DNA of 13,783 bases from contig CAZQFS010000080.1 of the NCBI GenBank assembly GCA_964592755.1, forward strand, positions 1 through 13,783, given 5' to 3'. Positions 1-8,084 of the stretch are shown here, piece after piece. This stretch comes from CAZQFS01 sp964592755 (GTDB lineage Bacteria; Hydrothermota; Tepidihabitantia; Tepidihabitantales; Tepidihabitantaceae). The notes beneath the pieces are model-generated. The model made no database searches, had not been told where the DNA came from, and saw only the letters and a program-made list of their open reading frames with translations. How positions within the stretch are numbered: the stretch's first letter is position 1; each line of letters begins with the position of its first letter. The position numbers and the translations under genes are program-made.

Positions 1-138
1 CGGATGAGAGCGGCATCGCAACCCTGCCCCTCCGATACGATTCGGCCCCGGGCAGTGGTCGTCAACACCGGCAACACCAACGCAACGTTCAAGGCCTATC
101 TCACCATCGGCGGTGTATAACAGGACAGCTTCCTGAAC
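1..138 (+). pseudogene. Interrupted upstream part of the first CARDB/Kelch surface-protein gene
   Basis: In the frame of the following ORF this stretch reads as CARDB-type sequence (…RPRAVVVNTGNTNATF…LTIGGV), then TAA at 118-120, then QDSFLNMNLAPGDS. The second half matches the middle of CARDB repeat 1 of the downstream paralogue, where the equivalent stretch (…YDTFLNVSLAPG) is uninterrupted, so the homology runs straight through the stop. The repeat also looks damaged further left. About five residues that normally separate the 'DT(V/I)' and 'P(R/Q)A' motifs are missing near base 42. A CARDB-like start (DESGIATLP) lies in another frame at 3-29, which hints at a frameshift but is weak evidence. 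Either the gene is a pseudogene or the sequence carries errors here. The true start lies outside the window. Confidence 0.6.
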
Positions 139-2325
139 ATGAATCTGGCGCCGGGCGACTCGGCAGTGGACAGCTTCTCTCTGTGGGTGGCCCAGCCGCT
201 CGGGCTTTTCCAGGTCGGGTGTACGCTTGCTCTTGCCGGTGATACCGTGCCGCAGAACAACCGGCTGCTCGACACGGTCGTGGTAGTGTGGCGTGATGTG
301 GCGTGCAGCCGACTGGTTGCGCCGGTCGGCGAGTTTGACTCCGGGAGTGTGGTTACGCCCCGGGCATGGGTGAGCAACCGGGGCAGCATCGGGGTGACGT
401 TCGACTGCCGATTTGCCATCGGCGGCTTCTACGCCGACACTCAGCGCCTGACCATCGGTCCGGGTGACAGCGTGCTGGTCGGGTTTGACTCGCTGGCACT
501 CCAGGCCCGGGGCACTTGGGCTGTGGTCTGTTCGACCATGCTCGACCGCGACCAGAGCGATTCGAACGATGTCCAGCGCGACTCGGTCACTGTCCACGTC
601 ACCGACGCCGCCCTGCTGGCCATCGAAGCGCCGACTGACTCGGTGGACTCGGGTGTCCCGGTTCAGCCCCGGCTCAGGCTGAGGAACGCAGGCAGCCGTC
701 CGGCTGACTTCGTGGCCTGGTTGCAGATGGGGCAGGGTGCGGACTCGGCCCTGTATCGCGAATCGGTGAACGTGACGCTTGGGCCTGCGGCCGAATCGGT
801 CGTCGCGTTCGACTCGCTGTTCCGACCGGCCCGGCTCGGGCAGTGGCGCGTGGCGGGCTGGTTGGTGCTGGCCCGCGACCAGCATCCGGAGAACGACTCG
901 CTCCGGCGGGCGATGTATGTTCGGCCACCCGGCGGCATCAGTTGGCCGCCCGGCTGGAATGAAGTCAGTTCCCTGCCGTCTGGCGGAGGCAAGGACGTCA
1001 AGGGCGGCGGTGCGCTTGCGACTCTGACCTGGGGCTCGCCCCCGGCGCGCATCTACGCAACCAAAGGGAACAAGACCAGCGAGTTCTACTCCTATCACAT
1101 CCTGCGGGATTCCTGGGCCACGCTGACGCCGGTTCCGCCGGGTCGCGAGGCCAAACCACCGGACAAGGGCTGCCGCATCGTCGGCGATGGTGGCAGCGTT
1201 ATCTACCTGGTTAAAGGTGGCAACACTCTTGGGTTCTTCCGCTACTCGCTTGCCGACTCAGGCTGGACCCAGCTTGAGGACGTGCCCCTGGGCACGACAG
1301 GCAAGAAGGTCAAGGGTGGGACCGACATCGTGTTTGTGCCGTCCGGTACAGACAGGGAGGCGAGGAGTCGAGGAATCAAGGAATCAAGGAGTCAAGGAGT
1401 CGAGGAATCGAGGAGCCGAGGAATCGAGCAGTCACGGACCGACTCCGGCCTTGACCCCTTGAGCCCTGGAATCCTTGAGCCTTCTCCTGGATACGTCTAT
1501 TTGCTCAAAGGCTACAAGAACGAGTTCCACCGGTTCAACACGACGACCGGGCACTGGGAGACGATGCAGCCGGCTCCGGGCGCAATAGTCAAGTGGGACA
1601 AAGGCTCGTTCCTGGTATATGACGACGAGCACACCATCTACGCTCACAAGTCCAAGTACAATGAGCTCTGGCGCTACGACACCGACTCGGCCAGATGGGG
1701 GGCACAGCTCACCGGCATGCCCTTGTATAATTCCGCCGGCAAGAAGAAGAAGTCCAAGGACGGTGCAGCCGGAGCCTGGTACGACGGCTCTATCTACGCG
1801 CTCAAGGGCGGCAACACCCAGGAGTTCTGGTGCTACTTTGCCGGTCGCGACAGTTGGGCTGAGCGTGAGACACTGCCCTTGGTTGGTGGGTCCCAGCGGA
1901 AGAAGAAGGTCAAAGACGGCGGTGACCTGGTGTTCAACGCATATGCCTTCTGGGCGCTCAAAGGTAACAAGACCCGCGAGTTCTGGCGCTACGGGCTCGC
2001 GCTGGACGCGGAGGCCAGGGCGAATGGCGAATGGCGAGTGGCGAATCGCGAATCGCGAGTGGCGGATGGCCAAGGGCGAATGGCGCTCATGTCTCTGCCC
2101 CTTGCCGGGTCGCCGATTCTGGTGTATACTGGCACTGAGGCAACTACGATAACCGCAAGGGTTTATGATGCGGCGGGGAGGCTTGTTGCCATTCCTCTGA
2201 CCAGATGCGAGATTTCCGGACCGGGCTCAGTCAGGCTAAGCACTGGAAAGCTGGCCAGTGGTGTTTACCTCCTGCAGGTGACCGCTGGAGACGAAGTGCG
2301 AAGTTACAAGCTGGTCGTCCGCTAA
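139..2325 (+). CDS. 3' portion of secreted CARDB - six-bladed Kelch-like propeller - sorting-tail protein
   Basis: This is the open part of a large surface protein; its function is unknown. In the 728 residues from ATG 139, residues 1-52 finish a CARDB repeat and two further CARDB repeats start at 53 (DVACSRLVAP) and 156. A propeller begins near 265, with six blades recognisable by (I/V/F)(Y/W)xxKG at 305, 355, 453, 500, 552 and 604, each followed by a (R/S/H)(Y/F) strand. The C-terminus (about 650-728) is a sorting-type beta domain (ITARVYDAAGRLV … GVYLLQV). Blade 3 is 98 residues from blade 2 instead of about 50, because an octapeptide array is inserted there. A heptapeptide array fills the linker before the tail. 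ATG 139 has no convincing Shine-Dalgarno sequence and no signal peptide follows, so it is a nominal start: the protein is a fragment cut off by the TAA at 118-120. The last two CARDB repeats and the propeller align co-linearly with the next gene, 33 bp away, indicating tandem duplication. Confidence 0.75.
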   Translation: MNLAPGDSAVDSFSLWVAQPLGLFQVGCTLALAGDTVPQNNRLLDTVVVVWRDVACSRLVAPVGEFDSGSVVTPRAWVSNRGSIGVTFDCRFAIGGFYADTQRLTIGPGDSVLVGFDSLALQARGTWAVVCSTMLDRDQSDSNDVQRDSVTVHVTDAALLAIEAPTDSVDSGVPVQPRLRLRNAGSRPADFVAWLQMGQGADSALYRESVNVTLGPAAESVVAFDSLFRPARLGQWRVAGWLVLARDQHPENDSLRRAMYVRPPGGISWPPGWNEVSSLPSGGGKDVKGGGALATLTWGSPPARIYATKGNKTSEFYSYHILRDSWATLTPVPPGREAKPPDKGCRIVGDGGSVIYLVKGGNTLGFFRYSLADSGWTQLEDVPLGTTGKKVKGGTDIVFVPSGTDREARSRGIKESRSQGVEESRSRGIEQSRTDSGLDPLSPGILEPSPGYVYLLKGYKNEFHRFNTTTGHWETMQPAPGAIVKWDKGSFLVYDDEHTIYAHKSKYNELWRYDTDSARWGAQLTGMPLYNSAGKKKKSKDGAAGAWYDGSIYALKGGNTQEFWCYFAGRDSWAERETLPLVGGSQRKKKVKDGGDLVFNAYAFWALKGNKTREFWRYGLALDAEARANGEWRVANRESRVADGQGRMALMSLPLAGSPILVYTGTEATTITARVYDAAGRLVAIPLTRCEISGPGSVRLSTGKLASGVYLLQVTAGDEVRSYKLVVR
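1363..1434 (+). repeat. Nine-copy 8-bp tandem array (AGGARTCR) encoding three octapeptides
   Basis: Nine consecutive 8-bp units follow the consensus AGGARTCR. The first unit starts on a codon boundary, so three units give one octapeptide, and the array encodes residues 409-432 as three copies of RS(R/Q)G(I/V)(K/E)(E/Q)S. It interrupts blade 3 of the propeller. The paralogue has only about five residues there, against about 50 here. Confidence 0.9.
1444..1475 (-). repeat. Opposite-strand 8-bp units facing the array at 1363-1434
   Basis: Read on the minus strand, 1475-1444 is four 8-bp units beginning AGG (AGGATTCC, AGGGCTCA, AGGGGTCA, AGGCCGGA), imperfectly related to the plus-strand array. 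About 9 bp separate the two, giving an inverted-repeat structure that could fold into an imperfect stem. In the protein it encodes a Pro/Leu-rich stretch (around LDPLSPGILEP). Confidence 0.6.
2020..2082 (+). repeat. Nine-copy 7-bp tandem array (GCGAATG) encoding three heptapeptides
   Basis: Nine 7-bp units close to GCGAATG start on a codon boundary and encode residues 628-648 as three heptads of the form A(N/D)(G/R)(E/Q)x R(V/M). The array lies in the linker between the sixth propeller blade and the C-terminal sorting domain. The paralogue has an unrelated Pro/Arg/Gly-rich linker at this point. Confidence 0.9.
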
Positions 2326-2358
2326 GTCCGGGCGACCCTGACCGAAACGGAGGTCATT

Positions 2359-5300
2359 GTGAGAGTTAGTGCTGTTCTGAAAGCGGCCTCGTTACTCCTT
2401 CCTGTGCTGGCCGCAGCACAACCTTCAGTCCCGCTTGACACATTCTGGGTCCGCCATTACGAAGGCAACCTGGACGATACCTTCAACTTCAAGTGCAAGA
2501 ACATGGCCGCAGATATCATCTTCGACACAATCCGGCGCGCCGTGTACACGGCGGGTCAGGGCGAAGATAACTACCCCGGCAACGAGGATATGCTCGTTGC
2601 TGCTTATCGCGACGACGGTACGTATCTGTCAGCGTTCTGCATGGGCGGGCTTACTCTCGAAGACGATGACATGGTTCACACCGTGCTGCTGGGGCCGGAC
2701 GGCAGCGTCTATGCTGGCGGCTCGACGTACAATGTCGCGAATCGCTTCTGGGATGCGTCTCTTTTCAGGACCCGCTGGCGGTTCCCGGACACAACCCCGC
2801 CTGATACGTTTCTGGGCTGGTTCAAGAGCACTCTGCCCAAGGACGACTATGCCTTTGATATGGTGCTGGGTACGCGCAACGACATCTACCTCGTCGGTAC
2901 GAATGACACGACGACCAGTGGTTACATCGGATACGCACTCGCGGTCACCCGGGTTTCTCGTGCGAACTACGCCCGCATCTGGACCAAGGGTTTCGTCCTC
3001 GATACGCTGGCATTCGGTGCGCCGCGGCGGCGTGGGCTGGATATGCACCCGGGTTTCTGGGAGGACTATGAGTGGTCAGACTATGAGAACTGCGCGACCG
3101 CGGTCGCTCTGTGTCCGGACGGGAACATCGTGGTGACCGGGTTCGGGACCTCGAACCTCTGGGGTTATGAGTGGTGGACGATGAAGCTCGACAGTGCGGG
3201 CAATCAGCTCTGGGCCAGGACGTTCCATGATACGCTTTCGATTGGCGATGATTCAGATGATGACATCGCGCTGGACATTGCAGTCGCGAGTAACGGCGAC
3301 ATCTACGTCTGTGGCTTCACCTACCGCGACGAGCCGGGCAACAACGACCAGGGCGACAACTTCACGGTGGTGCGCTACAGCTCGAACGGAACCGAGCTGC
3401 GGGCCCGGACGTTCAACATTGATGCGGTGGATGGTGATGACTATGCCTACAGCATCTGTCTGGATGACTCCAGTGCTCAGAACGTCTATGCCTGCGGCGT
3501 TGTTGACCACGGGAGTGCGCTTGGAACCCAGGCGACGGTGATGAAGTTTGATTCGACACTCGACTCCCTGCGCTGGGGCACGCTCGGAGCGTATTGGGGC
3601 GGTTCGGGTGATGATGCCGCCTATGAGGTGACGTACAAGCATGGCCGGGTCTATGTGGTCGGGCGGCGGGGCGCAGGCACGATGGGTTCGACGAGTGATG
3701 ACATTCTGGTGCTGAGCTACACCGCGGCGAACGGCTCGCCCAAGGATACGCTGTGGGGCCGATTCTATGCCCATGCGGACGGGCTTGAGGACTTCGCGAG
3801 TGCGATTTTCGTGGCCGACTCGAACAACATCTACGTCGGCGGTCAGTGCGAGCGGGTCGGCATTTCTACCTGGAACAGCATGTGGACCGCACGCTACGGC
3901 CACCCATACCGGGACGTGCGCGCGGTGCAGATTCTTGCGCCTATTGGGACGATTCCGGTGGGCAGCCCGGCAATCAGGCCGATTGCGCGGGTGCAGAACG
4001 TCGGCACGACCACCGCGACGTTCCAGACCCGCATCAGCATCATCGGACCGGCCCCGACGCTCTATGACACGTTCCTCAACGTGAGTCTGGCGCCGGGTGC
4101 CTATGCGACCGACACCTTTGCCCGGACGTTCAACCCGACCGTCGTCGGCATGTACATCGTGCGCTGCAGCACGGCCTATGACGGCGACATGGTCCAGGCG
4201 AATAACCTGGTCGTGGACACTTTCTATGTGGTCTCGGGCGCGGCTGACGTCGGTGTCACCCATATCCTCGCTCCGGCCGGAGTCGTGGAGTATGGCGCCG
4301 GCGTTGCGCCCCGGTGTTCGGTGCGCAACTTCAGCGCGGTGGCGATTCCGTCGGTGCCGGTGCGGATGACGCTGCCCGGTTACGTCGTTGATACGACCGT
4401 GGCGCTGGGCGCGAATCAGCGGATAGGAGTCACCTGGCCGAACTGGACCGCAGGCCCGCCCGGCTGGGACAGCATAATTTCCTATACCTACCTGACCGGG
4501 GACCCGGTGCGGACAAATGACACGGCCCGGAGCCGGGTCTGGGTGCGGGGTCTGGACGTGGCGGTCCGCGCCGTGACCCAGCCGCCCGAATCGGTGGACG
4601 CCGGTGCATCGGTGCCGGTGCAGGCGCGGGTCAGAAACATGCGCAACGTAGCCGTGCCCGCGTTCCAGATGATGATGCGCATCGCCGGCGGCTACTTCGC
4701 GACGGTCAACGTGGCCGGGCTGGCGCCGAACGAGAGCACGCTGGTCAACTTCCCGAACTGGGGCCCGGTGACGCCGGGCTGGGCTGCAATCAAGTGCTCG
4801 CTCTACTGCGCCGCGGATACGTTCTTGCCGAACGACACGCTGAAGGACAGTTCCTACGTGCGCGGACCGGATGTCGGAGTGACCGCGATTCTTGCGCCGC
4901 TCGACAGCGTGGACATGGGCGCGGTCATCACACCGCAGGCGGTCGTGCGCAACTACCGGAGCGTGGCCGTCTACGGTGTACCGGTCAAGCTGAATATCGG
5001 CGCAGCTTATGCTGACTCGCTGACCGTTGACCTGGCGGCAGGCGGCGTGGACACGGTCGCGTTCCGCGACTGGACCGCAGCCCCGGTCGGGCTCGTGCGC
5101 GAGTCGTGCTACACGCGGATGACCGGCGACGTGACTCGTTCCAACGACACGGCAAGGGCATGGGTCTATGTCCGCGCCCCGGACTGCGGCGTGAGTGCAA
5201 TCCTTGCGCCGACCGGAGCCGTGGAGTACGGCGCGAGTGTGACGCCCCAGGCCGTGGTGAGGAACTACCGGAGCGTGGCCCTGAACGTGCCGGTGAAGTT

Positions 5301-8004
5301 CGCCATTCAGGGCGGGTATCAGGACTCGGTGACGGTTGCTCTGACCGGGTACCAGACCGACACGGTCGCCTTCGCCGACTGGAACGCAACCACGCTCGGT
5401 CTGCGGCGCGAGTCGTGTTTCACCCGTCTGGCAACCGACGGCAACCGGGCGAACGACACGGCCCGGGCTACGGTCTGGGTGCGAGGCCGGGACGTGGGCA
5501 TCACCGCGATTCTGTCACCGCCGGACTCGGCTGATTTGGGCGGGGTCTATGTACCCCAGGCCGTGGTGCGGAACTTCCGCGACGTGGCCGTGCCGGTTGT
5601 ACCGGTGCGGATGTACATCGGCATGGGGTACAACAACGTGGTCAACATCGCCTTGGGGCCGAACCAGGTTGATACGGTTGACTTCCCGAACTGGAACGCC
5701 GCGGCCCTGGGTGCGTTCACGGTGCGCTGCACCCTGGCGGTCGCGGGCGACAGCTTCCTGCCCAATGACACGATGAGCAAGGTGACGATTGTGCGGGGAC
5801 CGGACGTCGGCGCTTTCCGTCTGCTGGCGCCGGTCGGGACCTATGTGCCGGGTACGATTGTCACGCCCCGGGCCCGGGTGCGCAACTATCGGAGCGTGGC
5901 TCAACTTGCGGTGCCGGTCCGGATGCGCATCGGGACCGGGTATCAGCGCGATACCACAGTGGCGATTCCGGCCGGCGATTCGCTTGAGGTCGCGTTCCCG
6001 GACTGGACCGCGAATCCACCGGGCATGCACGCGGTCAAGTGCTCGACGTTTCTCTCCACCGACGTCTATCCGCCGAATGACCCGGTGAGCGGAACGGTCT
6101 TCGTGGCGAGCCGCGACGTCGCCTGCCAGCGTATCGTCGCGCCGGTCGGCACAGTGGACTCGGGCACGACCGTCACGCCCCAGGCCTGGATTCGGAACTT
6201 CGGCAACACGGCCGAGGTCTTCAACTGCCGGATGCTCATCGGCTCGTTCTATGCCGATACGGTGAGCGTCTCCCTGGCCGCATACGATAGCGTGCTTCGT
6301 TCGTTCCGGCCGGTGACGCTGAACCTGCTGGGCCGGTGGGCGGTGAACTGCTCGACCATGCTCGCGGCTGACCTGGTGCCGGAAAACGACCGAGCGGTTG
6401 ATTCAGTGCTGGTGCGTGTGTTTGATGTGGCGGCCCGCCTCATTGTCGCGCCTCAGGATACGGTAGACTCAGGTGCGTCGGTCGTGCCGCAGTTGCGCGT
6501 GGCCAACCTCGGCAGTACGGTGCAGACGTTCTGGAACCACTTTCAGTTCCAGCCCGGGACCGGGCCGGTGTTCTACCACGATTCGGTCCAGGTTACGCTT
6601 GCGCCTGCGGCCGAGTCGGTGCTGACCTTTGCTCCGAGCCAGCCGGTGAATCAGTTCGGAACGTGGCGGATGCTGGGCTGGTGTGCAGCCCGGGACCCGT
6701 TCCCGCAGAACGACACCGCCCGGGGGCAGTTCATCGTGCCGGCCCGGGGCGGAATCCAGTGGCCGCATGGGTGGCATGAGGTCGCTCCGATGCCGCCGCT
6801 GCCGAGTCTGCGTCCGGTCAAGGATGGCGGGGCGCTGACCGTGATGGAGGACTCGGTCGCCGGGCTCATCTACGCGACCAAAGGCAACAAGACCGCGGAG
6901 TTCTTCGCGTACAACTGCCTTACCAACACCTGGGCGACCCTGAAGCAGATTCCTACCGGCCGCGAGGGCAAGCTGACCGGCAAGGGCACACAGGTTTGTG
7001 CTGACGGCGCAGGCAGCATCTACCTGACCAAGGGCAACAACACGCTCGGCTGGTGGCGCTACACCGTGGCGCGGGATTCCTGGACTCAGTTGACCGACGT
7101 GCCGCTCGGCACCAGCGGCAAGAAGGTCAAGGGTGGAACCGACATGGCGTTCGTGGTGAAAGACGACATCGGCTACGTCTACCTGCTGAAAGGCTACCGG
7201 GACGAGTTCCACCGATACAATACCGCGAGCGACTCGTGGCAGACGATGGTGCCGGCTCCGGGTGTTGCCAAGTGGGACAAGGGTTCGTTCCTGGTCTACG
7301 ACCACCAGCACACGGTCTTCGCGCACAAGGCCAAGTACAACGAGCTCTGGAGCTATGACACCGACCGCGATACCTGGGGTGTGCAGTTGACCGGCATGCC
7401 GTTCTACGGCCGGATGGGCAGGAAGAAGAAGTCCAAGGACGGCGGAGCCGGGGCCTGGTACGATGACGGGTTCTACGCATTCAAGGGCGGCAACACCCAG
7501 GAGTTCTGGCGCTACGTACCCGCGACCGACTCCTGGTTTGAGTCGGACACAATCCCCTCGGTCGGCTCGACCGGCCGCAAGAAGCTGGTCAAGGGCGGCG
7601 GGGACCTGGTGTACAACGCCTATGCGTTCTGGGGACTCAAGGGCAACCGTACCCTGGAGTTCTGGCGCTACGGAATCCTGGAGAACTCGGCCCGGGTCGG
7701 GGCCGGCCGGCCCCGTCCGCATGGCGTCGCCTCTTCGCCGTTCGGGCTTCAGCCCGCGGGTTTCAGTCTGATGCCGAATCCGCTCGCTGACGGCGTGGCC
7801 TGTCTCCGGCTGGAAGGCTGCCTGACCGGCAGGTTGGCGGTGCGTGTGTTTGATGCTACCGGTCGAGCTGTGTTCAGCCGGGACTTCGCCGGCCGGGCTT
7901 CGACCCTGTCCCTTGACCTGAGGTCATTGCGGGCGGGCGTGTACCTGGTTCAGGTTGAGACCGGCCACGGCCCGGTCTGGAGAACCAAGCTCGTCCGACA
8001 CTGA
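2359..8004 (+). CDS. Giant secreted protein: SBBP-like propeller, nine CARDB repeats, six-bladed Kelch-like propeller, sorting tail
   Basis: Predicted exported surface or extracellular protein of 1881 residues; specific function unknown. The start is GTG 2359, preceded by GGAGGT at 2349-2354. Residues 1-21 form a signal peptide (basic start, Leu/Ala core, LAAA cleavage site). Residues about 25-515 contain eight motifs of the DDxAxxI…(G/N)xIYVxG type (near 47, 102, 162, 244, 303, 361, 418, 477), like SBBP beta-propeller repeats. Residues 519-1462 are nine CARDB repeats of about 104 residues, most opening DVxxxxIxAP and closing NDT…V(R). Residues 1464-1790 form a propeller with blades starting at 1504, 1554, 1607, 1653, 1705 and 1757. 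A Lys-Gly-rich loop (for example GKKVKGGTD, GRKKKSKDGG) occurs in each blade. Residues 1800-1881 are a Por/type IX-like sorting domain (FSLMPNPLADG … GVYLVQV). CARDB and Kelch-type folds usually serve binding or adhesion. The gene follows its damaged paralogue by 33 bp and is probably co-transcribed with it. Confidence 0.9.
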   Translation: MRVSAVLKAASLLLPVLAAAQPSVPLDTFWVRHYEGNLDDTFNFKCKNMAADIIFDTIRRAVYTAGQGEDNYPGNEDMLVAAYRDDGTYLSAFCMGGLTLEDDDMVHTVLLGPDGSVYAGGSTYNVANRFWDASLFRTRWRFPDTTPPDTFLGWFKSTLPKDDYAFDMVLGTRNDIYLVGTNDTTTSGYIGYALAVTRVSRANYARIWTKGFVLDTLAFGAPRRRGLDMHPGFWEDYEWSDYENCATAVALCPDGNIVVTGFGTSNLWGYEWWTMKLDSAGNQLWARTFHDTLSIGDDSDDDIALDIAVASNGDIYVCGFTYRDEPGNNDQGDNFTVVRYSSNGTELRARTFNIDAVDGDDYAYSICLDDSSAQNVYACGVVDHGSALGTQATVMKFDSTLDSLRWGTLGAYWGGSGDDAAYEVTYKHGRVYVVGRRGAGTMGSTSDDILVLSYTAANGSPKDTLWGRFYAHADGLEDFASAIFVADSNNIYVGGQCERVGISTWNSMWTARYGHPYRDVRAVQILAPIGTIPVGSPAIRPIARVQNVGTTTATFQTRISIIGPAPTLYDTFLNVSLAPGAYATDTFARTFNPTVVGMYIVRCSTAYDGDMVQANNLVVDTFYVVSGAADVGVTHILAPAGVVEYGAGVAPRCSVRNFSAVAIPSVPVRMTLPGYVVDTTVALGANQRIGVTWPNWTAGPPGWDSIISYTYLTGDPVRTNDTARSRVWVRGLDVAVRAVTQPPESVDAGASVPVQARVRNMRNVAVPAFQMMMRIAGGYFATVNVAGLAPNESTLVNFPNWGPVTPGWAAIKCSLYCAADTFLPNDTLKDSSYVRGPDVGVTAILAPLDSVDMGAVITPQAVVRNYRSVAVYGVPVKLNIGAAYADSLTVDLAAGGVDTVAFRDWTAAPVGLVRESCYTRMTGDVTRSNDTARAWVYVRAPDCGVSAILAPTGAVEYGASVTPQAVVRNYRSVALNVPVKFAIQGGYQDSVTVALTGYQTDTVAFADWNATTLGLRRESCFTRLATDGNRANDTARATVWVRGRDVGITAILSPPDSADLGGVYVPQAVVRNFRDVAVPVVPVRMYIGMGYNNVVNIALGPNQVDTVDFPNWNAAALGAFTVRCTLAVAGDSFLPNDTMSKVTIVRGPDVGAFRLLAPVGTYVPGTIVTPRARVRNYRSVAQLAVPVRMRIGTGYQRDTTVAIPAGDSLEVAFPDWTANPPGMHAVKCSTFLSTDVYPPNDPVSGTVFVASRDVACQRIVAPVGTVDSGTTVTPQAWIRNFGNTAEVFNCRMLIGSFYADTVSVSLAAYDSVLRSFRPVTLNLLGRWAVNCSTMLAADLVPENDRAVDSVLVRVFDVAARLIVAPQDTVDSGASVVPQLRVANLGSTVQTFWNHFQFQPGTGPVFYHDSVQVTLAPAAESVLTFAPSQPVNQFGTWRMLGWCAARDPFPQNDTARGQFIVPARGGIQWPHGWHEVAPMPPLPSLRPVKDGGALTVMEDSVAGLIYATKGNKTAEFFAYNCLTNTWATLKQIPTGREGKLTGKGTQVCADGAGSIYLTKGNNTLGWWRYTVARDSWTQLTDVPLGTSGKKVKGGTDMAFVVKDDIGYVYLLKGYRDEFHRYNTASDSWQTMVPAPGVAKWDKGSFLVYDHQHTVFAHKAKYNELWSYDTDRDTWGVQLTGMPFYGRMGRKKKSKDGGAGAWYDDGFYAFKGGNTQEFWRYVPATDSWFESDTIPSVGSTGRKKLVKGGGDLVYNAYAFWGLKGNRTLEFWRYGILENSARVGAGRPRPHGVASSPFGLQPAGFSLMPNPLADGVACLRLEGCLTGRLAVRVFDATGRAVFSRDFAGRASTLSLDLRSLRAGVYLVQVETGHGPVWRTKLVRH
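3913..6747 (+). repeat. Nine tandem CARDB-encoding repeats, about 312 bp each
   Basis: This part of the gene encodes nine related immunoglobulin-like (CARDB-type) units. The DNA is also similar: AACTACCGGAGCGTGGCC occurs identically at 4951 and 5263 (312 bp apart), and with two changes at 5884. Repeat 6 has a diverged version at 5572. The middle repeats (4 to 7) are more alike than the outer ones, as expected if the array grew or was homogenised from the centre. The last two repeats correspond one-to-one with the last two of the upstream paralogue. Confidence 0.8.
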
Positions 8005-8021
8005 GGCGCGACGCAGATAGA

Positions 8022-8053
8022 AGAGCGGCCGGGCAGGTGAGCCCGGCCGCTCT
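8022..8053. terminator. Probable bidirectional terminator between converging genes
   Basis: A perfect 13-bp GC-rich stem (8022-8034 with 8041-8053, outer arm AGAGCGGCCGGGC) encloses a 6-nt loop. It sits 17 bp after the stop of the plus-strand giant gene and about 31 bp beyond the stop of the minus-strand protease gene. Flanks are pyrimidine-rich rather than true T-tracts on both strands (CTATGTGTCTGCTTT on plus, TTCTATCTGCG on minus), so it may terminate weakly or protect 3' ends. Confidence 0.75.
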
Positions 8054-8084
8054 CTATGTGTCTGCTTTGGTGACTGCCTGCCGG

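Noticed and set aside
1363..1483. A CRISPR array or insertion sequence at the octamer repeats
   Set aside because: The units are only 8 bp with no spacers, and there is no transposase or terminal repeat of IS size, so neither label fits.
1432..2073. A 213-codon minus-strand open frame
   Set aside because: It is antisense to the propeller, and its ends lie in the two short tandem arrays, which are free of stops in several frames by their periodicity.
3253..4263. A 336-codon minus-strand open frame
   Set aside because: It is antisense to the conserved SBBP-like and first CARDB region, with an Arg/His-rich composition and no motif; a shadow of the plus-strand gene.
6469..7722. A 417-codon open frame on the minus strand opposite the propeller region
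   Set aside because: It lies wholly inside the intact giant gene, has no ribosome-binding site or recognisable domain, and has the Arg/Pro/Val-rich makeup expected of a shadow frame in GC-rich DNA.
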